In this document: piece after piece, positions 33,718 to 43,476 of the stretch
Layout: the number at the start of each line of letters is the position of its first letter
How positions within the stretch are numbered: the first letter of the stretch is position 1
Assembly (NCBI GenBank): GCA_020746995.1
Contig: JAGPXD010000001.1
Location: 2,170,001-2,234,000, forward strand
Direction of reading: 5' to 3'
DNA from: Plectosphaerella cucumerina
Taxonomy: Eukaryota; Ascomycota; Sordariomycetes; Glomerellales; Plectosphaerellaceae
Length of the DNA: 64,000 bases
Position numbers and translations under genes: made by a program
The notes under the pieces: model-generated
Told to the model about the DNA's origin: nothing
What the model saw: only the letters and a program-made list of their open reading frames with translations
Database searches by the model: none

Positions 33718-35310
33718 GCGGACGCAGGGACGTGAAACGGCGGATGACTCGGTCGGGGAAGGAGCTCGAGGCCGGGATGTCGTGGCGGGCGGGCAAAAGT
33801 GCGACAGCTGGCGTTTGTGTCTGTTCGTTTTGTTGTCTTTTGCATTGTCAAACCCACAAGCAGCATCCCGGCGGGTCGGTAAAGCGCCGGCTCTGGGGGG
33901 AACTCGGAGGGAGAGCGAATCCACTGGAGGGGCGAGGGCGAGGGCGAGGCTCGGCTGCCCGGAGGGAGCTCCATCGGGGGGCGTGGCGCTAAGCTAGGCC
34001 TGTGCCTGCGCGTAATAGATAGAACCTGGAAACCTGCAGCACAATGCAGGTGCTGGTGCTGCCCGGAGCTCTTGCCTCGCCGGGCGGGCACGAGGGCAGG
34101 GGTTGACGCTGCTGATTGGCGCCCGCCGAGTCCCCGACTGCTTATCTAATGGTGTCCGAACAACGACTTCATGACGGCCATGTCCCTCTATCCTCGTCAG
34201 CACCAAATATCACCATGGCCGCAACATGCACTTCGACCAAATCCCCGCGAAGCGGGCTGCAAATCGCATTTCGGATTTGTGAAGACCGGGTTTTCGAGCC
34301 CCTGGCTTTTTCAACGATGATCAAGACTGCGAGGTGAAGGAAGCCGTCTTTAGTTGTTCTCCAGCAGGGTTCGACCCCAAGCAGCGACCACAACGCTTCT
34401 ATGATGCTTCGGTTGGCCGTCCAAAGTCGACGTTTTGAAGCTTGAAAGCCGAGAGGGAGTAGAAGAAACTTGGAGCTGGGACATCAATGCACGACAACAC
34501 TCAAATTCCATCATTCCACGAGACCAACCTCAGCTGTACTCGATGCTGCACCTACTACTGCACGGCTCATTCTTCGGGACTAGGGCTTACCTTACCCATT
34601 CATACGAGTCGACCAAAGTTGCGATTAAGGCAGCCCTATCAGACGGTTTGACCTGGGGACAGCCGGCTACCAGCCCTGTCGCGTCTCTTCTGCAACAGTA
34701 GTCTCTGCGGAATGGACTAACACCGCTTCTGCTTGGACTTCTCCCCGAGCCCAATTCGGCTACTTGCCAGACTCGTTTCAGGCTGGCTGATGGAGGTTTA
34801 TTGCCAACGGCGTTCCCGGACCAGGGCTTCGACAGGACACGACCGGGCACACCAATGGCTGAGCTTCGGGTCCGGTCCCAGTGGCAGCAACAGGCATTGC
34901 ATATGCAGTCAGAGCTCGCTTTCCTCGCTTTCCCCGCGTATATCGTCAGCTCTGGCTTTGCAAGCGTTGTCAGACGAATCCAGCAGCAGGGGTATCCTAA
35001 AATGTGGCAACGCCGGAGCGACTTCAACCACGTGTGGCGTTTTATTGACAGCTGAAGCCAACTCATCCGCTACCTACCTGTCTTCAAACAGTGTAGGTTC
35101 AGCTCGCATGTTCTTCTCCCCCTCATGGACACGAGACGAATCTTAGGGAGTCAGTTGAGAGCTTTCCTCCACAGAATGGCGACAAGACACAACTAGCTGT
35201 CTATAAAGTCGGCCGACTTCCAAGGCGAACATGCTCATATCGCCTCTGCCTTGTCTTCTGCAGTCAAATCCCGTCCAGAATCAGATATCGTCACAAGAGG
35301 CACAGTCACA
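33718..35310. other. Intergenic, with TATA box at 35202-35208
   Basis: About 1.6 kb between divergent genes. TATAAAG at 35202-35208 lies about 100 bp before the secreted-protein ATG. A tRNA T-loop-like string near 34368 has no accompanying tRNA structure. No gene seen. Confidence 0.5.
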
Positions 35311-36290
35311 ATGCACTTCTCCACCGTCGCACGCTCCATTGTGCTCCTGGCCGCCGCTGCTGTCAGTGCATCAACCCTCCATGACCGGAATCAAGTGTGC
35401 AACGCCAACAACTGCGCTCGCGCCGTGACCGGCACACGCGAGGGCAGAATCCCAAGCATCACGTCCAGGCGTCTTGACTGCTCCAGCTTCATGCTGGTGA
35501 CTGTCACTCTGGCTCCCACGTAAGCATCTCTCGTCAGGCTCAAGGCACAGAGTCTGATCATCCATCGCCAGCACAACCACACTCACGGAGACGGTCTCTG
35601 GCGTCACGACTATCACTATCACCACCACATTGAGCCCTGCCAACCAGGCTCGTCGGGCTGTGCAGGGAGCTGTCACCATTCGACCCACGAGCATTCCCCC
35701 CTATGCCTCCCCGTGCCCCAACAGCTCTGCCTTCAGCTCAGCCTGCAGCTGCTGGGGCATCGGGCCCATGAAGACAACTGCTGCTGCCTCGACTGTCACT
35801 GCGACCACCACCGTCACCGCAGTCGCTACGAACGTTGTCGTGGTTGATGAATGCAACAGCCTCCCGTATATTGGGTGCGGCCAATACCTCTCAACCTCTT
35901 GCCGCTCCGGAACTGGCTCCTGTGCCTGTCTCACCGACTCCAAGGGTACGTTCCCAGCTTGGTCAGAGCAAGCGGGTGCTTCCTCTACCCTCCTTACCGC
36001 GACACCCTAACCTACTAGACTGCTAACATTGTCCAACTCTAGGACTCACTTTCTGTGCCAAGTCCACTGGGGGTTGTAGCAGTGACAGGGCCTGCGCCGT
36101 GGACTCGGACTGCGCGGCAGGCTGGAAGTGCACTGCTCCCGATGGCGCTTGCTGCGGTTTCAGCATTTGCATGTTGAACTCCGTGGGTGACTGTTTCGGT
36201 TCCACGGGGCAACCTGTTCAGCGTCTCACTTCGCTAGGCCCGGCTCAGGAGGGCTCGTCCGAGCTGATTCCACACATTGTGAGCGTCTGA
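35311..36290 (+). CDS. Secreted cysteine-rich protein (candidate effector)
   Basis: Three exons (35311-35519, 35572-35945, 36043-36290) encode 276 residues. A signal peptide, MHFSTVARSIVLLAAAAVSA, is followed by 20 cysteines. The mature N terminus, CNANNCARAVTG then SRRLDCSSF, matches a pattern I recall from many ascomycete secreted proteins (C-N-x-N-N-C-x-R-A-V ... D-C-S-S-F). It is followed by Thr/Val-rich linkers (TTTTLTET, TITITTT, TVTATTTVTAV), likely O-glycosylated. Then come SPCPNSSAFSSACSCWG, an ECNSLPYIGCGQ block and a dense C-terminal knot, DSDCAAGWKCTAPDGACCGF. No catalytic motif, GPI signal or repeats. It is probably a cell-wall or host/environment-facing protein. Effector status is inference from secretion and cysteine content only. 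Splice phases (2 then 1) are consistent across both introns. Confidence 0.8.
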
Positions 36291-36956
36291 TTCTCTGTGT
36301 AGTCCTGGCAATTGTGCCAAAATCCCTGAAGCCGTCACGGCGTATACCATGGGGGTCCCATGGCAGTATAGCGCAGAGCTTCCGATGCTCTGCATTATGG
36401 TCATAATAACTAGTCCTCAAATTGAAATCGTCCGCAGACTGAATCCGGGACAGAAAGGGGAGAGAGCCAGTGTCGAGCACAATTACAGAGCAGATTCCTG
36501 CAGCCTCATGTTGCTTCCACTCTTCGGTGTTTACCGCCCAGTCCATCTGCAGTACTACACAGTTCCACAAAGACCTGCCTGCGATTCATGCAATCTTGAT
36601 GGAAATCCCTCGTTGTACCCCATATCAAGCACTCCGCGCTCGGGAACTACTCCGAGTTCCCCTCATCTGAAATGACTTTTCGTTCGACGACGATCCTTCG
36701 CCAAGGCCCGACGACGTCAGTTCCGGCGCCGGGATGCCCTCGGAGGGCCTTTCGGTATGAGGAAGGCAGGTAACCTTCCCCATTTGGCAAGTCTGGAGAT
36801 GCAAGGCCGGCGATGCGGAGAACCTACGGCTCCACGACCGGCGGGACGGTGAGAGGGGCACCTTGGCAGCCGTTGACCGGACGCATATAAGATGATCGCC
36901 GCCGTCATGAATCTCTCGTCGAGGCCTTCTGAGCCACGAAATCTCTCCTCGAAATC
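36291..36956. other. Intergenic with TATA-like element at 36886-36891
   Basis: 666 bp between two plus-strand genes. TATAAG at 36886-36891 sits about 66 bp before the FAD oxidoreductase ATG. No gene seen. Confidence 0.5.
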
Positions 36957-38402
36957 ATGCGGCCCTCCTCGTCGTTGTTAGCCCTCGCCTTGGCCTTCCC
37001 AGGACTGGCCTCCATCATCCCCGTCCCGCGCCTCTCCCCGCGAGACAACGATCCCGTCCAGCGCCCCGGCTTCCCTTCTATCAACCCCACAAAGTCCTAC
37101 TGGCAAGACCCGCCCCATCGCATCGCCAACCTCCGCTCTACACCCGAGCTCCCCTCAAACGAGACTTTCGACTATGTCATCATTGGCTCTGGCGTCTCTG
37201 GCGCTGCCACTGCCTTCAAGCTCCTCTCGCGTGACCCCAGCCTCTCCATCCTGATGCTCGAGGCTCGGACCGCGGCTTCAGGAGCTTCAGGCCGTAACGG
37301 CGGACACTGCCGTCCTGGCGCGTGGAAGAACATCAAGCGCTGGGTCGACACATATGGTGAAGATGAGGCCTTGAAGCTCGGCAAGATGGAGCAAGACTGC
37401 GTTAACGATGTTCGGGAGTTTGTTCGGGCCAACAATGTCTCGAGTGACTTCATAGACGTTGAGAGTGCGGACCTCTACTGGACCAGGGATGCATTCAATG
37501 CAGCTGTCGAGGTCGTCGACTTCCAGCGTGAGCTCGGGGCCAGACGGCCGGAGGACGTGCCGCAGAATGACAGGACCATCTTCGCCGGCCAGGCCGCGCG
37601 GGACTACTGGCAATGGCCTGAGATCCTCGGCGCCGTCAACTTCACCGCCCACACCCAGAACCCCTACCATACCGTCTGCGCCATGCTCGAGCTCGGACTG
37701 GAAAATGGGCTCAACCTACAGACCAACACGGCAGCCCTCGCTCTCTATCAGACATCCTCCTCCTGCGGCGCCCGCTGGGAAGTCGAGACAGACCGCGGCA
37801 CCGTCCGAGGTCGCCAGGTCGTCCTCGCCACAAACGCCTACACCAACGCTCTACACCCAGGCTTCGCAGCCACAAACTTTCTCGTCCCCCAGCGCAGCCA
37901 AGTCACCGTCGTACGCCCAGAGGCCGACACGTCGGAGAATCCCGTCTTCCTCCGCAGCAACTCGTACCCGGACCTGCACAGCGGCAACAACTACATCGCC
38001 GTGCGGCCGCCTGGCTCCCGGGGCGCGGGTGATGTTATTTACGGCGGCGGTACAAAGTTCTCCCCAACACGAGAGCGAAACATTACGAATGACTCAGTTG
38101 TCAATGAAGTAATTGCCTCGCACCTTCATGAGGTCGGCCGCGTTGCCTATGGGTACAGGAACTGGGGCGAGACGACGGAGGTGCTCGCTGATTTTACTGG
38201 CATTACATGCGAGACGCCTGATGGCTTGCCTGTGGTCGGACCCGTGCCAGGGGAGGATGGTATGTGGGCTGTTGTGTGTATGAACGGGCATGGCATGGCG
38301 TGGGCGTTCCGGAGCGCCGAGGCTCTTGTTGAGATGATGCTCGAAGGCGAGGCACCGGAGTGGTTTCCCAAGCCATTCAGGGCAGAGAGGGTGTTTGAGT
38401 AG
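36957..38402 (+). CDS. Secreted-type FAD-dependent oxidoreductase (DAO family)
   Basis: Intronless, 481 residues. The N-terminal 20 residues (MRPSSSLLALALAFPGLASI) look like a signal peptide, unusual for this mostly cytosolic or peroxisomal family, followed by a pro-like stretch. The FAD-binding Rossmann motif is G77-S-G-V-S-G82 in DYVIIGSGVSGAATA. The second dinucleotide contact region is ASGRNGGHCRPG, and the C-terminal FAD-binding block is DGLPVVGPVPGEDGMW followed by MNGHGMAWAFRSAEALVE. This is the DAO/OrdL-like fold used to oxidise amines, sarcosine or D-amino acids. The substrate cannot be deduced. It is convergent with the 56-residue ORF downstream. Confidence 0.88.
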   Translation: MRPSSSLLALALAFPGLASIIPVPRLSPRDNDPVQRPGFPSINPTKSYWQDPPHRIANLRSTPELPSNETFDYVIIGSGVSGAATAFKLLSRDPSLSILMLEARTAASGASGRNGGHCRPGAWKNIKRWVDTYGEDEALKLGKMEQDCVNDVREFVRANNVSSDFIDVESADLYWTRDAFNAAVEVVDFQRELGARRPEDVPQNDRTIFAGQAARDYWQWPEILGAVNFTAHTQNPYHTVCAMLELGLENGLNLQTNTAALALYQTSSSCGARWEVETDRGTVRGRQVVLATNAYTNALHPGFAATNFLVPQRSQVTVVRPEADTSENPVFLRSNSYPDLHSGNNYIAVRPPGSRGAGDVIYGGGTKFSPTRERNITNDSVVNEVIASHLHEVGRVAYGYRNWGETTEVLADFTGITCETPDGLPVVGPVPGEDGMWAVVCMNGHGMAWAFRSAEALVEMMLEGEAPEWFPKPFRAERVFE

Positions 38403-38578
38403 AGCCGTCAACGGCTTTAGAGTGAGTCCCAAAGACTTGAAGAGAAGCGTCTGGGCATGAATAGGTACCCGAATAGCTTCTTCCGGTTGAGCGTCTCCAG
38501 AGGATCAGTTACTTTGATGACCGTGCGACTTTCCACCAAAACCTTCCTGTCTTTCAGTGCTTGGCACCAGCCCGAACA

Positions 38579-38749
38579 TCATTTACGACTGTCGGCACTT
38601 ATGAGACCTCGAACGATCCTGCGCCCCTCTTCGCGGTCCTCCTCCTTGTGGATACTGAGGCCGTAGCTGTGCAGGAAGTGAAACTCCCCGCCGTAGTGCT
38701 TGTTGAGCCACGCCTTCTCCTCGGCGGTCAGGGGCGGGGAATCCGGCAT
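38579..38749 (-). CDS. 56-residue acidic microprotein, unknown
   Basis: A single frame from the ATG at 38749 gives 56 residues. It is highly charged and helical, with WLNKHYGGEFHFLHSYGLSI followed by HKEEDREEGRRIVRGLI. I recall very similar short proteins from filamentous fungi with the pattern AEE-x-AWL-x-KH-x-GGE-F-x-FL-x-x-YGLSI, hence the call. An upstream in-frame ATG (38800) would add 17 residues of different character. A spliced upstream exon ending near 38818 with a GTAGGT donor is possible, but its phase does not join cleanly. No function known. Confidence 0.55.
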   Translation of the reverse strand: MPDSPPLTAEEKAWLNKHYGGEFHFLHSYGLSIHKEEDREEGRRIVRGLISADSRK

Positions 38750-39829
38750 TGTGGGCAGGATGGAGATGTATCTGACCCGAATTAGTGTCCCGAAATACAA
38801 CGAACGAACAGACCTACCTTGGTGAGCTTACGGTGGAAGGGGCGATGAAGGGGTTGTAGCTGGGAGTGAGGAGAGGTGATGTGATACCTTGTTGGGGAGC
38901 TGAGGTTGAGATGCCCCGCCACTGACCACTGAGTGCGGGGAGGGGCGTGGCTCATGGCTGCGCCAGGAAATGAAACGGAGCTTTCCGGCATGGCGAAATT
39001 TAATTTTGGGGCGGGATTTGAGAGCTCATAAACGGATAGGTGAATAGAGAGGCAATAGGGATGGATGGAAGGCTTTCGGAAGGATATTCAGATTCTATCC
39101 GTGTCAGTTGCTTGCGCTTGGTGATAAAATGCCTAACCATCGCTACTAGTGGTTGTGGATGGCGCCCGTGCACCTCATCATTGATACCCGTTGTCCTTTC
39201 ACTTAACAGACCTCCCATCGAGTTCAGGGATCGCCATGCTGTCAGCGGGTTCCTTCATCCCGAATTGACAACCTGATACTGGGCCCGCGACCATCAGATG
39301 CCACCCGAGCTTGCCTGATCATGACTAGAAGTCGCGGTAGTTGCCGATAGGTTGCCAATGCCCAAGGGTTGCCTTCATCAACCATAGCATCCCATCTGGT
39401 GGAGCCGGTTGCTCGGCGGGCAGGCGGTAACCTGGACCGATGGTGCCTACTGGCCACTCGGCAGAGAGTCCGGGGAATCCTGTAGACTGGTTGTCCGGCC
39501 TGCCTCATGCGGGTTGATGGGTGTCGTGAATTTCTGCCCCAATATCCGAAAGCTCCAGAGGTGGCCCCGACTTTGAATCCGAAACAGATTTTGTCTGCTT
39601 CCGGTACTGGATCCAGATGCTATGTTCTGCTGGGTCAGACGATGTGCTGGCGCGAAGCCTACTCTCGAGCAGGCTTCAGGAGCGACAGGCCGCGATCGCA
39701 CCCATTCGCATAACCCGTGCATAGCTCGAGAGATGACTCGGAGTTCGGCGATTCGTACTCCTTAGGATCGGATTCCAACGATTCAAGAGGCGTCTCGCTG
39801 TCTGGTGACCCGACGCACGTAGTCCGATC
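38750..39829. other. Intergenic, no gene seen
   Basis: About 1.1 kb between two minus-strand genes. Short non-coding frames only. Confidence 0.5.
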
Positions 39830-40824
39830 CTAGGTGTCGTCCGAACGTTGGTCCAGCTGCCGCATAAGCTCGTCTTCCTCGTCCCCAGCCTTACTGAGAC
39901 CTCCGTTAGCCGCAGCAAGGCCGCGGCGAGCAATCTCTTCTCTCACGAGTTTCCTGGTTACCATGTGCTCCCCGAACAGCGCCGGGTTGTCGCCCCGCTG
40001 GGCCTTGGCCCACGTCTCCAGGCTCCGCATGCCGACGACGAGGAAGCCGAGCTCCTCTCTGTCGACGTCAAACACCTCCCACCACGCGCTCTCTGGCGTC
40101 TTGGACCCGAGATCCTTTGCAGCGTTGTAGATGGCCGCCGTTGCCAAGGAATGGGGCTGATGCGTGAGGTAGAGCATCTGCGGCGATAACAGCGCAGTGT
40201 TGAGGTACTCGATGGTCTTTCGGCCGATCACCTCCTTGGGCTGGCCCAGGAAGTCAAGTGTCTGAAGGTATGTGATTGTTAATGGGTGCGGAAGTGAGAC
40301 GTGGGTGTCGAAGGATAGCGCGTAGAGGATTTGCGGCTCCAGCGCCAGGATGCGGTTGTGGAAGGCGAGGTACTCGTCTTCGTGCTGATAGTATGACGCC
40401 GGGTCGCGCTCTCGTGGGGTATCGTCGGCAGGGAAGAGACGTGTTTTCGGGGACAGGAGGTAGCCGTAGACGTTGGACAAGTCGCGAGGAGGTCTGGGGT
40501 GCGAGCCCATCTTCGTCACGATGTACAGGGCTGCTGCGGAAACGTCCTGTCCATGTCAGCCAAACAGCCAGGTTGTCAGGCTTCTGGGAAAAGACCCACG
40601 CTGAATTCATGGGCCATAGGAGAAACGGAAAGCCAGAACCTTCCCAGCAGGACATTGGCTTGTGCAGTGACCGACTGCGGCAGCTCGAGGAGCATGCCGG
40701 CGACCTGGGTCAGGCATTGCGTGTGATAGTAGATGATGTCGAGGATGTCTGATGGCTCCGAGGTGCGGCTGTTGCGGATATGAAGGTGCCCAGGCTCCGC
40801 GATGGGATTGCTCATGTGCGCCAT
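39830..40824 (-). CDS. Cyclin-L family cyclin
   Basis: Two exons (40824-40600, 40546-39830; 53-nt intron, donor GTGGGT, phase 0) encode 313 residues. The cyclin box begins at LPQSVTAQANVLLGRFWLSV and continues through the exon junction, MAHEFSDVSAAALYIVTKM, into PRPPRDLSNVYGYLL. This is the pattern of transcription/splicing cyclins of the L/T/C group (in cyclin L: LPQ-x-A-x-A-x-x-x-LFQRFFY ... V-x-x-ACVHLASK-x-EE-x-PR). A second cyclin fold follows (LEPQILYALSFDTHVSLPHP, AAIYNAAKDLGSK). It lacks the long RS tail of animal cyclin L. The fission yeast counterpart is a cyclin-L family protein; a CDK11/Cdk10-like partner is inference. The ATG at 40824 is preferred, but 40815 and 41019 are in frame. 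Divergent from VPS17. Confidence 0.8.
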
Positions 40825-41522
40825 CACTGTAGTCGAGGGGCCTTGGCTTGAGAGGTTGAAGGTCGCGCCCAGCCTCACGTTTGAGTCGCGATCTTCAAGT
40901 CGAGAAACAGTCCAGTCCGACGTCTCTGGTTGCTGATTGGCCGAAGCTACCCCAGACCTTGAAGAACAGCCACACCGGTAGCTTGGCTCGAGCGCCGAAT
41001 CGTGGCTTGACTTCTTCACACCAGATGTTTGATTTCTTGCTTAAAGCATATGCCGTGGTCGTGAGTTATCTTCAGAATCTATCCAAACTTTCTATGAGAG
41101 TGGTATCTTCAGGAAATCATGCCTAGACAAACACTTAAATCGCCTGTGCATGAGAAAGCCTGAAGTGTTGCCTCGGCTCAGCCACAGAAGCGGGGCGCAA
41201 AGTGAACCCCCGGGGTTTCCGCGACAGGTTGACCCATTCCCAGGCCGCCGCCAATCCACGGTTTCGTCATGCTGTGAGTACGAGCACAGCACCGCCTGAC
41301 CTTGGGTTGACCTCGCAAACCAAGCAACCTCGACAAGAACCCGCGCGCCCCCAGGCCTGCGCCCTACCGACCCCCAACACTACACGGGAGTCTTCCAATT
41401 GATTCTCATGACCACCGCAGCCTGAGCAGCGGCCGTCCCTTCGTCCCCTGCTCGCCGATATCCCCGCATCTTCCGGCCACGGCATTAGAGCGAAATCGCC
41501 CCGAAACCCACGACCGCCCACC
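40825..41522. promoter_or_regulatory. Divergent promoter region cyclin-L / VPS17
   Basis: 698 bp between divergent starts. The cyclin frame stays open to 41019 on the minus strand. No specific operator recognised. Confidence 0.45.
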
Positions 41523-43476
41523 ATGGACTACAGCGCATCAATGCAGGACGAGAATCCCTCTGGCGCATCGCCCTGGGGAAACTCGCCGGCCTCGTCGCCG
41601 CGCCAGAATAAGCAAGGAGGCTTCGGCAACGTCCTCGGCAGCGAGCCTCCGACATCCCCTTTCCGCTACAACTCTTCCAACAACGGCTTCGGGCAGGAGC
41701 AGGAGGGCGGCTTTGGCGGCCAAGACTCTTTTAGGAGACCAGACACCGCGAGCACCACCTCGGGAACTGAGGCAGAGGCCGACGAGTCCAGGCCGGCGAC
41801 CGCGACGGAAGAAGATCAGCAAGAGACTCCCTTCGGACAGGACTCGGGATCACAAGCAGCTTCTCAGCAGCCTCAGGGCCCGGGGGCCGTCTCAGATGCC
41901 GCACCTCAAGGACAGCAGGGTCAGCAGCAGCAGGGCCAGAGGCCCCAGCAGCCCCAGCAGCCTCAGTTCCGGTTGGTGGCCAAGGTCACTGGTCTCGAGA
42001 GGACCGGAAAGAAGGACCCCATCCTGCGATTCGACGTTCACGTGAGTGTGCCCGACCAGACACCTCTCAAGCACCCCCAAGCTGACCTCCCCCGAGACCA
42101 ACATCCCCAGGTTCCGAACCACTCAATACCGCGATGTCCGCCGGCTACACTCCGAGTTCGTCAAGCTGGCCGAGCACCTCATCTCAGCAAACCCCGAGGC
42201 CCTCGTTCCCTCGGTGCCCCCTGCGCTGACCTCGGCCGGCGCCGGCACCGATGAGGATGAGGCGAGGGTCAAGGCCCTGATGCAGCGCTGGTTCAACTAC
42301 GTCTGTAGTAACGAGGTCCTTATGCGCGACGAGGAGATGGTCCTCTTCGTCGAGAGCGACTTTGGCTACAGTCCCGTTGTCAAGAGGAAACAGCCCGCCA
42401 CCGGTGTCCGCAGGAAGATCCTGAAGCAGTTCGCCCCGCCTCCCGACGACACGCCCGAGCTCCAGGAGGCCCGGCCGATCGTCAAGCTCTTCTACCTCGG
42501 CTCCATGGACGCCGGCCACAAGGTGGACAAGATGGTCAAGTCACGACGAGGTACGCTACCTGGCTCTCCCCTTTCAACGTCTGCGAAATGCTAATCTTCC
42601 CCAGGCCTCGGCCTCGCCGAGTCCGACTTTGGCGTCAAGCTCGGCGCCATGAACGTCCAGGAGCTCCACCCAGGCCTCGCCAACGCCTACCGCAAGCTCG
42701 GCAAGGTCGTCCAGACCGTGGGCGACTACCACGCCGCGCAAGCCACGGCACAGGCCACGACCATCGGCGACCCGTTCCAGTACCACTCCAACGACGCCTT
42801 CATCGTCAAGGAGACCCTCACCAACCGGCAAATCCTCACCCGCGAGTTCATCCAGGCCCAGGAGACGACCCGCTCCAAGCTCAACGCCGCCGACCGCCTT
42901 AAAGCGTCGTCTAACGTCCGGCGCGAAAAGGTCGACGAGGCCATCACCGCCCTCGACGAGGCCCGCCACGCAGAGGTTGCCCTCCACCACAAGACCGCCC
43001 GCGTCACCCAGAACCTCGTCCAGGAACGCCGTCGCTGGGCCGCCCGCACCGCCGCAGACCTCCGCCTCAGCATCCGCGAGTACGTCCTCCGCGAGATCGA
43101 GGCCGAGCGCCGCACCCTCGCCCTCCTCGAGAGCGTCCGCCCGGACATCCGCTCCATCGACGCCTCGGGCGGCCTCAGCCGTCTCGGCCGCGAGGCCAAC
43201 CCCGTCGCCCGCCGTGTCAGTGTCCCCGCCAGCCAGGGCCCCAAGGGCGACTCGTGGAGCGGCGTCCCCCGCCGCACCGACGCCCTCGGCCGCACGCCCT
43301 CGAGCGGCCTCCTCCCCGGCGTCTCCGAGGACGCGGAGGTCGACCCCGCCCTTCATGCCCAGGGCGGCGCCGACGCCGCCGGCTCGAAGCCCGGCCTGTC
43401 CGGCCTCGACGAGGACGACGAAGACCGTCTGGATGCCAGGAATGCCGCAAGCCGGCTGGCCACGAGCACCTTCTAG
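41523..43476 (+). CDS. VPS17: Retromer sorting nexin Vps17 (PX-BAR)
   Basis: Three exons (41523-42041, 42097-42550, 42605-43476) encode 614 residues. The first 150 are disordered and Gln-rich (QGQQGQQQQGQRPQQPQQPQ). A PX domain spans about 152-290 (LVAKVTGLERTGKKDPILRF, then NIPRFRTTQYRDVRRLHSEF). A BAR-type helical region follows (AESDFGVKLGAMNVQELHPG, then LREIEAERRTLALLESVRPD). Vps17 pairs with Vps5 to form the membrane-bending half of retromer, which retrieves cargo from endosomes to the Golgi. The first acceptor is CCGAG before ACCAAC at 42097, with a GCTGAC branch site just upstream; the nearer CCCCAG would break the frame. The Arg-Asn-Ala-Ala C-terminal ending SRLATSTF is characteristic of fungal Vps17. 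Confidence 0.9.

Noticed and set aside
34360..34390. GGTTCGACCCC, resembling a tRNA T-arm
   Set aside because: No matching A box about 45 bases upstream, and no cloverleaf can be drawn on either strand.
42111..42116. Alternative VPS17 acceptor CCCCAG
   Set aside because: Using it shifts the frame into early stops and loses the PX block NIPRFRTTQYRD.
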